Positions 1 through 7,906 of a stretch of DNA of 12,461 bases are shown piece after piece. The stretch is taken from NCBI GenBank assembly GCA_002438345.1, contig DJUJ01000187.1, positions 13,253-25,713 of the forward strand, in the 5' to 3' direction. Both the position numbers and the translations under genes were made by a program. A model generated the notes under the pieces. It did no database searches, was not told the DNA's origin, and was given only the letters and a program-made list of their open reading frames with translations. The DNA is from Paenibacillus sp. UBA6285 (GTDB taxonomy: Bacteria; Bacillota; Bacilli; Paenibacillales; Paenibacillaceae). Every line of letters begins with the position of its first letter. The first letter of the stretch is position 1.

Positions 1-371
1 TCCATCCGACATCAAGCATCACTTTTCCCATGCTGTGAAGCAGTAATCGCTGGAATTGCCGATTGTTTTTAAGATGCCAAAATACACTTTCCGGTTCGAT
101 CATCCGACCAACCGCCAATTAATATCCCTTTTCACTTGGAGAAGCTGCCAAGCCTGGTATTTATACACCATACCTTTCAGGCTCACCGTGACTTCTCGAT
201 CTCCAGCAGCCTTTGTACACTCGGCTTTCATGGGACAGTCCTGGCAGCCGGTACTGCGGTAATGGCGTTGCCTAAGTTCATATCCACTATCTAATGTTTT
301 CTTACTCTCATAGCGAAAATGAAGCGTTGTTCCGGCTGCACACGCCCACGTATTCTTGAATTTGGTTGTCC
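1..371 (-). pseudogene. IS1182-like transposase, C-terminal fragment (decayed)
   Basis: The minus strand encodes the C-terminal part of an IS1182-type DDE transposase. Visible pieces are a Y-E-S-K stretch, a cysteine cluster reading CQDCPMKAEC (C-x2-C-x5-C), a basic region, and then RMIEPESVFWHLKNNRQFQR, which matches the family's terminal block carrying the last catalytic Glu (usually E-x-V-F-G-x-I-K-x-N-x-x-F-x-R). The reading frame breaks near 100-112, where a TGA follows LVG and the protein continues in another frame, so the gene is dead. It is open at the left edge and ends abruptly near 371, where unrelated sequence begins. No terminal inverted repeat was seen at that junction. The IS1182 family name comes from motif recall; another IS4-like group is possible. 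Confidence 0.75.
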
Positions 372-515
372 TTGCACCAACGCTAGATCATCGCTTTAAC
401 GGTATGTCTTCGCGTCATCACTAGTATCCAGTTCGACGAGCAGATCGGGATTAGGAGCAGTGGGCGGCAGGCTACTCAGAACTTGCAAACCGTCTTTGAC
501 TACCGCTGAACTGTT
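372..515 (-). pseudogene. selD: Possible selD (selenide, water dikinase) remnant
   Basis: Read on the minus strand, one frame gives a segment of about 45 codons containing LSSLPP, then PDLLVELDTSDDA, then YR, a TAA stop, and SDDLALVQ. This resembles the N-terminal part of SelD, where L-P, D-P-N-L-L-V-G-x-D-T-S-D-D-A and N-D-D-L-A-L-V-Q-T are conserved (selenophosphate synthesis, ATP-dependent). The match stops after LVQ, just where the IS remnant begins. Upstream the frame is lost by the stop codon of the protease gene at 528-530. With an internal stop and both ends missing it cannot be functional. Its codons (GAC, GCG, CTG) are more GC-rich than those of the peptide cluster next to it. Identification is from motif memory only. 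Confidence 0.5.
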
Positions 516-527
516 GGGCACGAGTCA

Positions 528-2324
528 TTAAGTGAAAAATCGTTCAATCTCCGTAATTAACATTTGAATTTCATTTTCATCGTCGAGTAAAAATACAGGA
601 GTTTCAGTGAATTTACTTAATAATTCTTTAGTTTTATGTTGTTCATTTTTGTTATTTTCAAATTTTTCTACATAAAACTCTTTAGTTTGCAAATATTGTG
701 AAACGGGTGAAACGACTAGTGATATAACTTTACAATCAGAATAACTTTCAATAAATTTGATGGTCTGCTTTATGTAATTCACATCATCATAAGTATTAAC
801 GCATAAGATACATGCATCAGGTAATGCCCCCAACTGTATTAATGGTATAAAAAAATTGTAAAAAGCTATATTACCTACATTGTAAGGGACTGTATTAGAC
901 TGCATACCGAAAAGAATTATATCTGGTTGTTTCTTATCTTCTATCTTTCTAATAAGTTGATTAATGGCAAGTATTATCTCTTCATTTTTTAAATCCACGG
1001 TTGAGTTATAGCCAATAGGAAATACCTCCTCCATTCCAAAAAGTAAACTTGAAGGCTCAGTTCCTAATTGCCCTACTCGATACCCCCTACTTATCAACTG
1101 TTCTCTCAAGTTTAATTGTAAAGAGAACTTCCCTTGTTTTGAACTTGTTCCATAGATGCCGAGAACTGGACTGCTTATTTCATACATTTTACCCATAGTT
1201 TGCTCAAGATTCTCAGAAGAATAGCATGGAGTGTAAACCTCAGTTCCTCTATTCTCTTTAAGAGATTCGGCATCAACTGGATCGAAAGAAACTATTTTTT
1301 TTCCGTGTTCAAGTGCTTTCTCAACAAAGTACTTTTGGTATTCCTTTTTGGTTAAATTCTCCATTTCGCCCAGATGACCTAAAATAATTGCATCAAAGTC
1401 ACCGTTCCAATTGATTTCATGATAATTTTGAACCATGTTATCTTTTGTCTTGCAATCTATTAAATCCCCTATTGTTTGACCTACATTTCCGAAAACCTTA
1501 TCGTCGTAGTATCCGATAACATCAAATGTAAGCAAATTTTCAAATCTAGCAATACTATGTATCTCCTTGTTAAATGGGAATACGATTGCTCTTTCAATAT
1601 AGGGCATTCTATGTCTCGCTTTGGAAACCATAAATTGTTTCTCACGTTTTGAGATTTGAGCTATTTGGGATTTAATGCTATCAATTTGCTTATCCCCGGT
1701 AGCATTAATGATTTTGGCGACTTCTGCTGTTATATACGGTGCTGCAAAACTAGCCCCTTTTACGTTTTTATAACTTCCACTTTTCCACGGTAGCCTTTGA
1801 GTTTTTCCAATGCCTAGAAAGTCAACTTTATTATTTTTTAAATATATATATTCATTCTTTTTTGTGCACTCTAAAGAAAAATCTACTCCAATTACATTTT
1901 CAAAAGACGCTGGTAGAGATAACTGACCACCGTTGTCAAAGGCTGCAACTATGACTGTATTATTTTCAACAAGCTTATTAATGATAGCTTCTAAGTCATG
2001 ATAGGAGTCAAAAGATGTCATGCCATTACTTAAATGTATAATATCCGGTTTAATTTCTTCTAAACACTTACTTAGAGCTTGTATCAAATCCTCTGGTTCT
2101 GTGACCTCTCCTTCTCTAAATAGCTTTAGTATATAAATTTGAGCATGTGGAACTTCTCGTGCAATGATATAGGTGACTGCAGTTCCATGACCAATCTCGT
2201 CATCAATTTCATCCTTAATCCAAGATCCGTTTACTAAACCCTCGCCTTCAATAGAACGTTGGGCAAAGTAAGCGAAGTTACGATCTATACCACTATCAAT
2301 CACTACTATTTTACATTTCTTCAT
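528..2324 (-). CDS. Subtilisin-like (S8) protease fused to DUF1611/TIGR04066-like P-loop domain
   Basis: This 598-residue protein has two parts. Residues 1-245 form a compact subtilisin fold: catalytic Asp10 in IDSGID, His46 in GHGTAV, Ser192 in GASFAAP, and the oxyanion Asn131 in AAFDNGG. There is no signal peptide or propeptide, so it should act in the cytoplasm. Residues 255-598 look like a nucleotide-binding protein. The P-loop-like GTSSKQGKFS (392-401) follows the DUF1611/dethiobiotin-synthetase pattern G-x5-G-K. This half also resembles the 'TIGR04066 peptide maturation system' family as I remember it. The start is decided by AAGGAGA placed 7 nt before the ATG. The gene overlaps the upstream ABC gene by 14 nt, so it belongs to the same operon. 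Inferred role: removing the leader from the modified mini-peptides, since the exporters lack a C39 peptidase. The second domain's job is unknown. Confidence 0.85.
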   Translation of the reverse strand: MKKCKIVVIDSGIDRNFAYFAQRSIEGEGLVNGSWIKDEIDDEIGHGTAVTYIIAREVPHAQIYILKLFREGEVTEPEDLIQALSKCLEEIKPDIIHLSNGMTSFDSYHDLEAIINKLVENNTVIVAAFDNGGQLSLPASFENVIGVDFSLECTKKNEYIYLKNNKVDFLGIGKTQRLPWKSGSYKNVKGASFAAPYITAEVAKIINATGDKQIDSIKSQIAQISKREKQFMVSKARHRMPYIERAIVFPFNKEIHSIARFENLLTFDVIGYYDDKVFGNVGQTIGDLIDCKTKDNMVQNYHEINWNGDFDAIILGHLGEMENLTKKEYQKYFVEKALEHGKKIVSFDPVDAESLKENRGTEVYTPCYSSENLEQTMGKMYEISSPVLGIYGTSSKQGKFSLQLNLREQLISRGYRVGQLGTEPSSLLFGMEEVFPIGYNSTVDLKNEEIILAINQLIRKIEDKKQPDIILFGMQSNTVPYNVGNIAFYNFFIPLIQLGALPDACILCVNTYDDVNYIKQTIKFIESYSDCKVISLVVSPVSQYLQTKEFYVEKFENNKNEQHKTKELLSKFTETPVFLLDDENEIQMLITEIERFFT

Positions 2325-3990
2325 AACCCAATCTCCTTTCTTCTTGAGCTAATACTTGGGCATCTCCGTTTTTGAAATAAATAACGAAATCACTGATCGA
2401 CGCCAGGCGTTCCCGATGATCAATTAAGAATATGGTCTTATTTCCCTTTAGTCTGCTAATCATCGAAAAGATAATTTGCTCATTTTCGTTATCCAGGGCG
2501 GAAGTCGCTTCATCCAGAATAAGAATCGGCGTTTCCTTATACAAAGCTCTGCAAATGGCCAATCGCTGTCTTTGCCCTCCGGATAGCTGTACGTCTTGGC
2601 CTAAAACCGTATAAATCCCTTCCTTTTGTTCCCGAATCCACTCGTCTAATCTAACCATTGAGATAAGCTGCTCTACCTTTGCTATGTTCGGATCTCCCTC
2701 AAATAATGTAATATTCTCCAGGATAGAGCCTTCAAAAATGATCGCCCCTTGGTCTACTATAGATGAGATTTCTCTTAACGTTTTTAAATCGGCCAACTTG
2801 CCGTTGATCCGTATTTCCCCTTCAGACAACGAGAGGATACCAGAAATTAGCTTGATCATTGTCGATTTCCCACTACCAATATCCCCCTTGACATGAATAA
2901 TGCTTCCAAAAGGAACCTCCATAGTGAAAGGCTTTACTCCATTCATCGTTTCTGGATAAGTAAAGCCGATTTGCATCAACGTTAATACTGGTTTTATTTC
3001 TAAGATGGACTCTATCATACGATTAGACTCTACCTGACCTGTCATGACTATTTCTTCCTGCGGTAGTTCTAGAATCGTTTTAATTCTCACTGAAGCTACA
3101 TATGATTTTTGAAAATTAGCCCAAATATTAATCAATGCTACAATAGCGCTATTCATAAAACTTGTAATAGTAAATAAAGCAATAACTGTGCCTATTTCCA
3201 ATTTCAATACTACAAGCCCAATAATTAATATCCCCATTTCCCGAATAATATTGCTTCCCCATGCCAAAGTGATGAGTAAACAATAAAACTTTCCAGCAGC
3301 GGTTTCCATAAGAACTATGTTTTTGATTGAACTAAGGAAATTTGCGAAGTATCGTGTGGTCCCCGGGAAAATATGAAAAAGAACAACGTTTCCTTTTATA
3401 TTTGTCAACTGCTTAATACTGTCCTCGGAATAGCTTTGTTGCTTCTTCTCTATATGCTCCAATTTTTTAGAGAGTGGAAGGGTAAAGGCAAACAGAATAG
3501 AGCATGACATGGACAAAATAAAAAAACGCCAATTGAATATGGCCGTTGTTGATGCCATTACCACAATAGTTGTCAAAGTTTTGATGCCTTCAAACAATTC
3601 ACTTTTCAGAAATCGACTAAAGTTCCCGGTATCTTGCGTAATTCCCGTAATCATTTTGTCCCGGCTTGTGACGTTGATTTTCCCCAGGTCAACATGAACA
3701 AGCACATTCATGATTCGGTCACGTACATGTTTTCCAATGTTGGAGATCTTCTGGTATCTGAATTTACTGATCACCCAAATAGCTAAAATCAGTACCAATA
3801 GGGCCACAGCGTATGAATAAATCATTTGAAAACGACTTCCGTGGTAGAGCACATAATTAATAATTTCCTTTTCTAAAAGCGTTATGCTGAGGGCAAAAAA
3901 GCTCCAGGACAGCGCCTCAAGCAAAACAACAAATAATAGCGACTTGTATGCAGTACCAAGAACATCTTTGTATACTTTTATTTTGTTCAT
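2311..3990 (-). CDS. ABC exporter half-subunit 2 (TM domain plus ATPase)
   Basis: An export-type ABC protein with a hydrophobic N-terminal half (about six membrane helices) followed by an ATPase domain. Numbered from the GTG at 4002, the ATPase shows an aromatic A-loop in FTYP (Tyr349), Walker A GDIGSGKS (373-380), Q-loop Gln418, signature LSGGQ (473-477), Walker B ILILDE (Glu498), D-loop SALD and H-loop His529. All catalytic residues are present. The GTG at 4002 would overlap the preceding gene by 10 nt but has no ribosome-binding site. The ATG at 3990, 2 nt after the upstream stop and preceded by GAGTGG, is preferred; it gives 559 residues. It pairs with the adjacent ABC protein as a heterodimer, probably exporting the modified peptides. 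There is no N-terminal C39 peptidase domain. Confidence 0.9.
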   Translation of the reverse strand: MNKIKVYKDVLGTAYKSLLFVVLLEALSWSFFALSITLLEKEIINYVLYHGSRFQMIYSYAVALLVLILAIWVISKFRYQKISNIGKHVRDRIMNVLVHVDLGKINVTSRDKMITGITQDTGNFSRFLKSELFEGIKTLTTIVVMASTTAIFNWRFFILSMSCSILFAFTLPLSKKLEHIEKKQQSYSEDSIKQLTNIKGNVVLFHIFPGTTRYFANFLSSIKNIVLMETAAGKFYCLLITLAWGSNIIREMGILIIGLVVLKLEIGTVIALFTITSFMNSAIVALINIWANFQKSYVASVRIKTILELPQEEIVMTGQVESNRMIESILEIKPVLTLMQIGFTYPETMNGVKPFTMEVPFGSIIHVKGDIGSGKSTMIKLISGILSLSEGEIRINGKLADLKTLREISSIVDQGAIIFEGSILENITLFEGDPNIAKVEQLISMVRLDEWIREQKEGIYTVLGQDVQLSGGQRQRLAICRALYKETPILILDEATSALDNENEQIIFSMISRLKGNKTIFLIDHRERLASISDFVIYFKNGDAQVLAQEERRLGYEEM

Positions 3991-3992
3991 AT

Positions 3993-5696
3993 TTACTGCC
4001 ACTCTTCGTATTGAAAATAATCATAATACTTACCTTTCATTTTGATCAGCTCCATGTGTCTTCCTTTTTCTGCTACATAACCCTTCTCAATGACATAAAT
4101 ACAATCAGCTTCTTGCGCTATTTTTAATCTATGGGTGGCGACAATTACAACTTTACTTCGACTAAGCTTCTTAAGCGCCTCAAAGATCAAATTTTCTGAA
4201 TTTGCTCCTTGTGAAGAAGTAGGCTCATCGAAAATAAAGACATCTACTTTTTTGTGAAATGCACGAAGAAGGGTGACTAATTGTTTTTGTCCTCCGGATA
4301 AGTTCAAGCCTTCGCTGTCAATCAAGGTCTCGTTTCCTAAAGCAAATTGTTCTTGCAACTGATCCAATTTAATGTCAGAAAGAAAAACATTATCCTCACT
4401 CTGCGAATTGGAGGCAACGGCATATTCAATATTTTCTAGTACAGTTCCTGGTAAAAGCCAGGGTTCCTGGGCTGCATACGAAAACAGCCGTAAGCGTTCC
4501 ATTGCCGAAAGTTTTTGATGCTCATTCTGGATAAATCCGAAGGTTTCTTCATAAAGACCGCTTATAATTTTAAGTAAAGTACTCTTTCCAGATCCACTTT
4601 CCCCGACAAAGACATATAAGCCTGCATTACCGATATCTAGCGAGATCCCTTTAATGATCTCCTTCGCCTGATTTGGATAGTTGAAATGAATATTGTTGAT
4701 CTGAAGTTTATTTTTTACAGTACTTTCCATGTATACTTTCATACCGAACTGCTTTTCATCTGGTTGTGCAAAAAATTCATTGAACAATTCCTTCGATACT
4801 TCCAGCTTTTTGACCGCCTGAATGTTTCCGAGCAGAGTGGAAAACGATTCAGCCAGAAATCCGTAAATGAGGGTCATCGTTATGATCCGTCCTTCAAGGT
4901 TCGATTGATTTTGAATAAAATACCATGCGATCAAAGGAGCTGCTACTAGGATAAAAAAAGTAGAAATTTTATTAGCCAGTCCTAAAGCAATTTCATTTCG
5001 ACCTACTTCAACCTCATAATCTGATTGCTGACGGGTTAAATTTTTATATGCATTATAAAAATATGTTTCTTTGGCGTAGCTTTTAATAACCTCCAATCCG
5101 GAGCTAATATGATCCGAAATATTGATTAGCTTCTCTTCTGTCATAACAACATTACGCTGCTTTTTGCTTAAAGGACTAGACAGCATACTAATTCCGATCG
5201 AGAAAACAACGAGCATAATAAGAACGAGGAGCATTTTCCAGTTGATTTCGTAGATGACATAAATACTTAATAACAATAACTGGATTATGGAAATGAGGAT
5301 TGAAATGAACACTTCGGGCAAGCGACAGAGTGGTTCGACATTTTGGAAAGTCTCGATGAGTTTTCCTAGTGAGCGTTTCTCAACTTCTGCCGGTTTTATC
5401 GTAATTAAATATCGGCCTAGCTGTTCCTTATATGACTCGCCCAACCTAGACCGAAAATTTATTGAGGCCTTCTCTTTTAAATATTGAAATACAATTAAAA
5501 CGAATATGTAACCCATGCAAAAATAAATGAACAACATCATATTTCCAGAAGAAGACAATGACATCTCCGTAATTTGTTGATAGATCAAAACCAGACCGAT
5601 AAACATAATCTTTGCAATCACTGGTACAATAACAACACCTAAAAAGAACAATACCTTATTGTTCTTGATAAACCGGATGAGCAGTTTTTCAGCCAA
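3993..5696 (-). CDS. ABC exporter half-subunit 1 (TM domain plus ATPase)
   Basis: A 567-residue ABC exporter half-molecule. Hydrophobic segments lie at about 17-40, 51-72, 128-148, 152-172, 241-262 and 271-290. The ATPase domain shows Tyr340 (A-loop), Walker A GESGSGKS (365-372), Q-loop Gln410, signature LSGGQ (466-470), Walker B VFIFDE (Glu491) and H-loop His522. The D-loop is unusual: SSQG where SALD is normal, so the two half-subunits are not equivalent. The start is a TTG preceded by GAGGTGA at good spacing. It is the first gene after the precursor peptides, separated from them by a terminator-like hairpin, so its expression may be lower than theirs. No C39 peptidase domain is fused. Inferred substrate: the mature peptide(s) encoded just upstream; immunity is an alternative or added role. 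Confidence 0.9.
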   Translation of the reverse strand: MAEKLLIRFIKNNKVLFFLGVVIVPVIAKIMFIGLVLIYQQITEMSLSSSGNMMLFIYFCMGYIFVLIVFQYLKEKASINFRSRLGESYKEQLGRYLITIKPAEVEKRSLGKLIETFQNVEPLCRLPEVFISILISIIQLLLLSIYVIYEINWKMLLVLIMLVVFSIGISMLSSPLSKKQRNVVMTEEKLINISDHISSGLEVIKSYAKETYFYNAYKNLTRQQSDYEVEVGRNEIALGLANKISTFFILVAAPLIAWYFIQNQSNLEGRIITMTLIYGFLAESFSTLLGNIQAVKKLEVSKELFNEFFAQPDEKQFGMKVYMESTVKNKLQINNIHFNYPNQAKEIIKGISLDIGNAGLYVFVGESGSGKSTLLKIISGLYEETFGFIQNEHQKLSAMERLRLFSYAAQEPWLLPGTVLENIEYAVASNSQSEDNVFLSDIKLDQLQEQFALGNETLIDSEGLNLSGGQKQLVTLLRAFHKKVDVFIFDEPTSSQGANSENLIFEALKKLSRSKVVIVATHRLKIAQEADCIYVIEKGYVAEKGRHMELIKMKGKYYDYFQYEEWQ

Positions 5697-5713
5697 TCTT
5701 GTTCACCTCTTTC

Positions 5714-5766
5714 GTTAAAAACTGAAACCCCTCATCACTTATAAGACTCATAAGTTTCAAGAGGGG
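5714..5766 (-). terminator. Terminator-like hairpin (possible attenuator) between precursors and exporter genes
   Basis: Arms 5728-5733 (CCCCTC) and 5761-5766 (GAGGGG) pair perfectly. Inside them ACTTAT (5737-5742) pairs with ATAAGT (5750-5755), separated by a small asymmetric internal loop. On the minus-strand transcript the stem is followed by UUUCAGUUUUU, the form of a Rho-independent terminator. Because no separate promoter was seen before the exporter gene, this probably ends most transcripts after the peptide genes while letting some read through. Confidence 0.65.
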
Positions 5767-5836
5767 CTCAGCTCTCAATAATTGATGATGGCACTCAAAA
5801 GTAACAATATTTCATTGGTAGTGAACTACTTCCTAT

Positions 5837-5920
5837 TTATCCACAGCAAACAAAAAGGCCGTTTTCCCAGTATAGTAAAATCTCAGATTGCTTTTTATTA
5901 GGCTTTTTCAGCATTTTCAT
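5837..5920 (-). CDS. RiPP precursor peptide C (27 aa)
   Basis: A 27-codon gene with a near-perfect AGGAGG (5929-5934) set a few bases before its ATG. The leader-like N-terminus is basic (MKMLKKPNKK) and carries the K-P pair shared by all three copies. The C-terminal half reads ILLYWENGLFVCCG, differing from copy B mainly by an extra terminal Gly. No signal peptide is present. It is the last of three tandem paralogues, 29 nt after copy B and upstream of the hairpin and exporter genes. Conservation of W-E-N-G-L and C-C across diverged leaders indicates selection at the protein level. Inferred to be a substrate of the radical SAM/SPASM enzyme encoded upstream. I do not recognise a named precursor family. 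Confidence 0.85.
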   Translation of the reverse strand: MKMLKKPNKKQSEILLYWENGLFVCCG

Positions 5921-5949
5921 TGTATACTCCTCCTTTATTCACTTTAAAA

Positions 5950-6030
5950 TTAACAACAAACAAAGAGGCCATTTTCCCAATATAGTACCAGTTCTACGTT
6001 TCTTTTACTTGGCTTTTTAAGTTTTTTCAT
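5950..6030 (-). CDS. RiPP precursor peptide B (26 aa)
   Basis: A 26-codon gene with a purine-rich ribosome-binding site, GGGAGGGGAG (6035-6044). The N-terminus MKKLKKPSKR is strongly basic with the shared K-P, and the C-terminal half reads LVLYWENGLFVCC. The two cysteines are the last residues. It lies 42 nt after copy A and 29 nt before copy C. The spacing, the individual ribosome-binding sites and a core identical to copy C over ten residues (YWENGLFVCC) support a real gene despite its size. Predicted role: substrate for radical SAM modification, then leader cleavage and export. Confidence 0.85.
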   Translation of the reverse strand: MKKLKKPSKRNVELVLYWENGLFVCC

Positions 6031-6072
6031 TCTTCTCCCCTCCCTTCTAACAAAGCATTCATCGAGCAGGCT

Positions 6073-6153
6073 TTAACAACATCTGTATAATCCATTTTCC
6101 CAAAATAAAACAACTCTTTTTATAGTTGGTTTAGGCTTTACTAGCATCTTCAT
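6073..6153 (-). CDS. RiPP precursor peptide A (26 aa)
   Basis: A 26-codon gene preceded by AGGAGG (6162-6167) with 8 nt to the ATG. The N-terminus is MKMLVKPKPTIK and the C-terminal half VVLFWENGLYRCC. It is the most diverged of the three copies: Phe replaces Tyr before Trp18, Tyr replaces Phe23, and Arg replaces Val24, yet W18, E19, N20, G21, L22, C25 and C26 are kept. It lies 80 nt downstream of the carrier-protein gene and is probably on the same transcript. The three copies would yield at least three related products. Confidence 0.85.
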   Translation of the reverse strand: MKMLVKPKPTIKRVVLFWENGLYRCC

Positions 6154-6233
6154 GTAACTACCCTCCTACCGTTTATTATGCGAATATATAGTTAACTTTT
6201 AAGTGGGCATCCGTTAGTTAGAAAAAATAATGG

Positions 6234-6476
6234 CTACACTTTCTCTAAAGTAAGCTGTGAAATTAAGTTATAAAAATCTGCAAAACAGGAGAATTTTGCA
6301 ATTGAGAGCGAGTCATCAGGTATACTGATATCGTATTCAGATTCAATGGACACTATTAGTGAAACAAACTGTAAAGAGTCTAGTGATAAATCTTCATGAT
6401 CGTTATTTGGATCTAATACGATTCCATTCTCGTCAAACATTTTCAGCAAGCTGGTGTAGAGATTATTTGTCTTCAT
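6234..6476 (-). CDS. Acyl-carrier-like protein of the peptide maturation cluster
   Basis: An 80-residue acidic, helical protein with the carrier-protein signature LDSLQF (32-37). Ser34 would carry the 4'-phosphopantetheine arm. The length and the helix II region SLQFVSLIVSIESEYDI fit an acyl or peptidyl carrier domain. Its ATG overlaps the TGA of the radical SAM gene (ATGA), so the two are translationally coupled; AGAGGAG inside the end of that gene serves as ribosome-binding site. Carrier-related proteins are known, as I recall, in clostridial peptide maturation clusters (TIGR04069 type). Neither an adenylation enzyme nor a phosphopantetheinyl transferase is encoded here, so loading would depend on genes elsewhere. 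Inferred role: holding an acyl or aminoacyl group for transfer, or a regulatory partner of the radical SAM enzyme. Confidence 0.85.
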   Translation of the reverse strand: MKTNNLYTSLLKMFDENGIVLDPNNDHEDLSLDSLQFVSLIVSIESEYDISIPDDSLSIAKFSCFADFYNLISQLTLEKV

Positions 6477-7864
6477 ATGACTAAGATCTCCTCTTCCTTA
6501 ATTGATGTAGAATTAATATATTTATTAATCATTTCAACCCGGTGATCATACTCTTTACAAGGCGAAGTACCTTTAAAAGATATTCCTAATGGACAACCCA
6601 GCCCAAAACAAATCGGAAATATCGAACATCCCTTACACTTATCTACTTGATTAGGACCTTCCCAAAAATCTTTGTTTTTATTGCAGGAAAGGTTCCCTGT
6701 TTGAGTTATTTCACCTATTTTATTTGATTCTCTGATTAATTTTTCTTCAGAGTATATAGCCATCGGACATTTTAAAATGTCTCCGTTATGATTAAAAACA
6801 TAACCATTGCTTTTACTAGCCAAGCAAATCAAGGGTTCCAAGTCATTTACTAGTCTATAATTCAAATTTAAAGAGTACTTTTCTGCCTTTTCATAAAGTG
6901 AATAAAATTCCTCGTCTCCTTTTGTATTAGAGAAAATATTTTCATGTTTACGGAGATCTTCGATCTTCTTTCCTCCCCAATCTTGAACTCTTTCAAATCC
7001 TAAGACAAACCTCTTGTCATTTCCAAAGTATTGATGATACATATCCAAAAATTCGTCCATATGTTCTATCATATTTGGAGTCACATTGACTCTTAAAAAT
7101 ATTTGAAAAAACTTTCCTTGTGTTTCTTCGCTTATTCTTCTCAAGTTATTCAGGATTACATCAAAAGTTGGATCTCCGTTTTTGAGAGGTCGATGTTGGT
7201 CGTGAATACGTTGTGGCCCATCAAGAGTAATCTGAAAAAATAACAATCGATTCTTTATAAAAGCATTAAATGTATCGAGATCAAGACCATAGCCGTTGGT
7301 TGTCATTCTTGAAATTAAAGGTACCCCATTTTTTTTACATATAATGTTTATTGACTCCATCATTCTTACGATTTGCTTTTTTTGTAATAGTGGTTCTCCA
7401 CCAAACCAGTTAATTCTTACTGTTTTGTATTTATTTATATTTTTTTTAAAAAAGTCAATTATTCTTGATTCGGTCTCTTCACTCATTATTTTATATGGTG
7501 GTTTTTGATAACAATACGAACAATTAAAGTTACATGCATCTGTTGGTAGTATGGTTACTTCCAAGGTATCATTCGAATAAAGAATAGAATTAACTTTATT
7601 AATGATGTTCTTTCTTTGTAAATTTTTGTCTTCTGTTAAAATTCCATAATCCTTTAACACATTAATTATTGGATTATTTTCGCTATCGTATGATGAAGAA
7701 TGGTTCAGAATTTCATTAAAAATATGCATGGATTCTTCACTTGAAAGTTTGACAATTTTATTTGTAACTGTACTATAACAAGTGATTTCATCAGACTCAG
7801 GATCATTTTTGAATATAACGAACGGTGATAGCTGCAAGCTTTGTTTTTCAACCAAATTAAGCAC
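6473..7864 (-). CDS. Radical SAM/SPASM peptide maturase
   Basis: A 463-residue enzyme. Residues 10-80 look like a leader-binding (RRE/PqqD-like) region with the typical ending D-Y-G-I-L. The radical SAM core begins with the [4Fe-4S] motif CNFNCSYC (Cys111, Cys115, Cys118), followed by FGGEP (154-158) and QITLDG (211-216). The SPASM domain shows C347-x13-G-x4-C366, then C410-x2-C413-x5-C419-x4-C424 and C436, enough ligands for two auxiliary clusters; the x4 spacing before C424 is one longer than usual. The start is GTG with GGGAGGGG just upstream. Enzymes of this type install thioether, C-C or cyclophane links in ribosomal peptides. The substrates are most likely the three mini-peptides encoded just downstream. 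The linkage formed cannot be told from sequence. Confidence 0.93.
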   Translation of the reverse strand: MLNLVEKQSLQLSPFVIFKNDPESDEITCYSTVTNKIVKLSSEESMHIFNEILNHSSSYDSENNPIINVLKDYGILTEDKNLQRKNIINKVNSILYSNDTLEVTILPTDACNFNCSYCYQKPPYKIMSEETESRIIDFFKKNINKYKTVRINWFGGEPLLQKKQIVRMMESINIICKKNGVPLISRMTTNGYGLDLDTFNAFIKNRLLFFQITLDGPQRIHDQHRPLKNGDPTFDVILNNLRRISEETQGKFFQIFLRVNVTPNMIEHMDEFLDMYHQYFGNDKRFVLGFERVQDWGGKKIEDLRKHENIFSNTKGDEEFYSLYEKAEKYSLNLNYRLVNDLEPLICLASKSNGYVFNHNGDILKCPMAIYSEEKLIRESNKIGEITQTGNLSCNKNKDFWEGPNQVDKCKGCSIFPICFGLGCPLGISFKGTSPCKEYDHRVEMINKYINSTSIKEEEILVI

Positions 7865-7906
7865 TTAAATCCCCTCCCATTTATGTTCTTTAATTCACAT
7901 ACATTC

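Noticed and set aside
56..262. 68-codon plus-strand ORF
   Set aside because: It is antisense to clear transposase protein sequence on the minus strand and has no ribosome-binding site.
5788..5816. Possible fourth mini-peptide after precursor C (ATG followed by KYCYF and a stop)
   Set aside because: Only six codons, no ribosome-binding site at a suitable distance and none of the shared core.
5837..6153. Streptide-type Lys-Trp cross-link (KxxxW)
   Set aside because: No lysine lies four residues before the tryptophan in any of the three peptides.
6154..6233. Separate promoter for the precursor genes
   Set aside because: The AT-rich gap has only a poor match (TTAAAA, 17 bp, ATAATA); co-transcription with the carrier gene is simpler.
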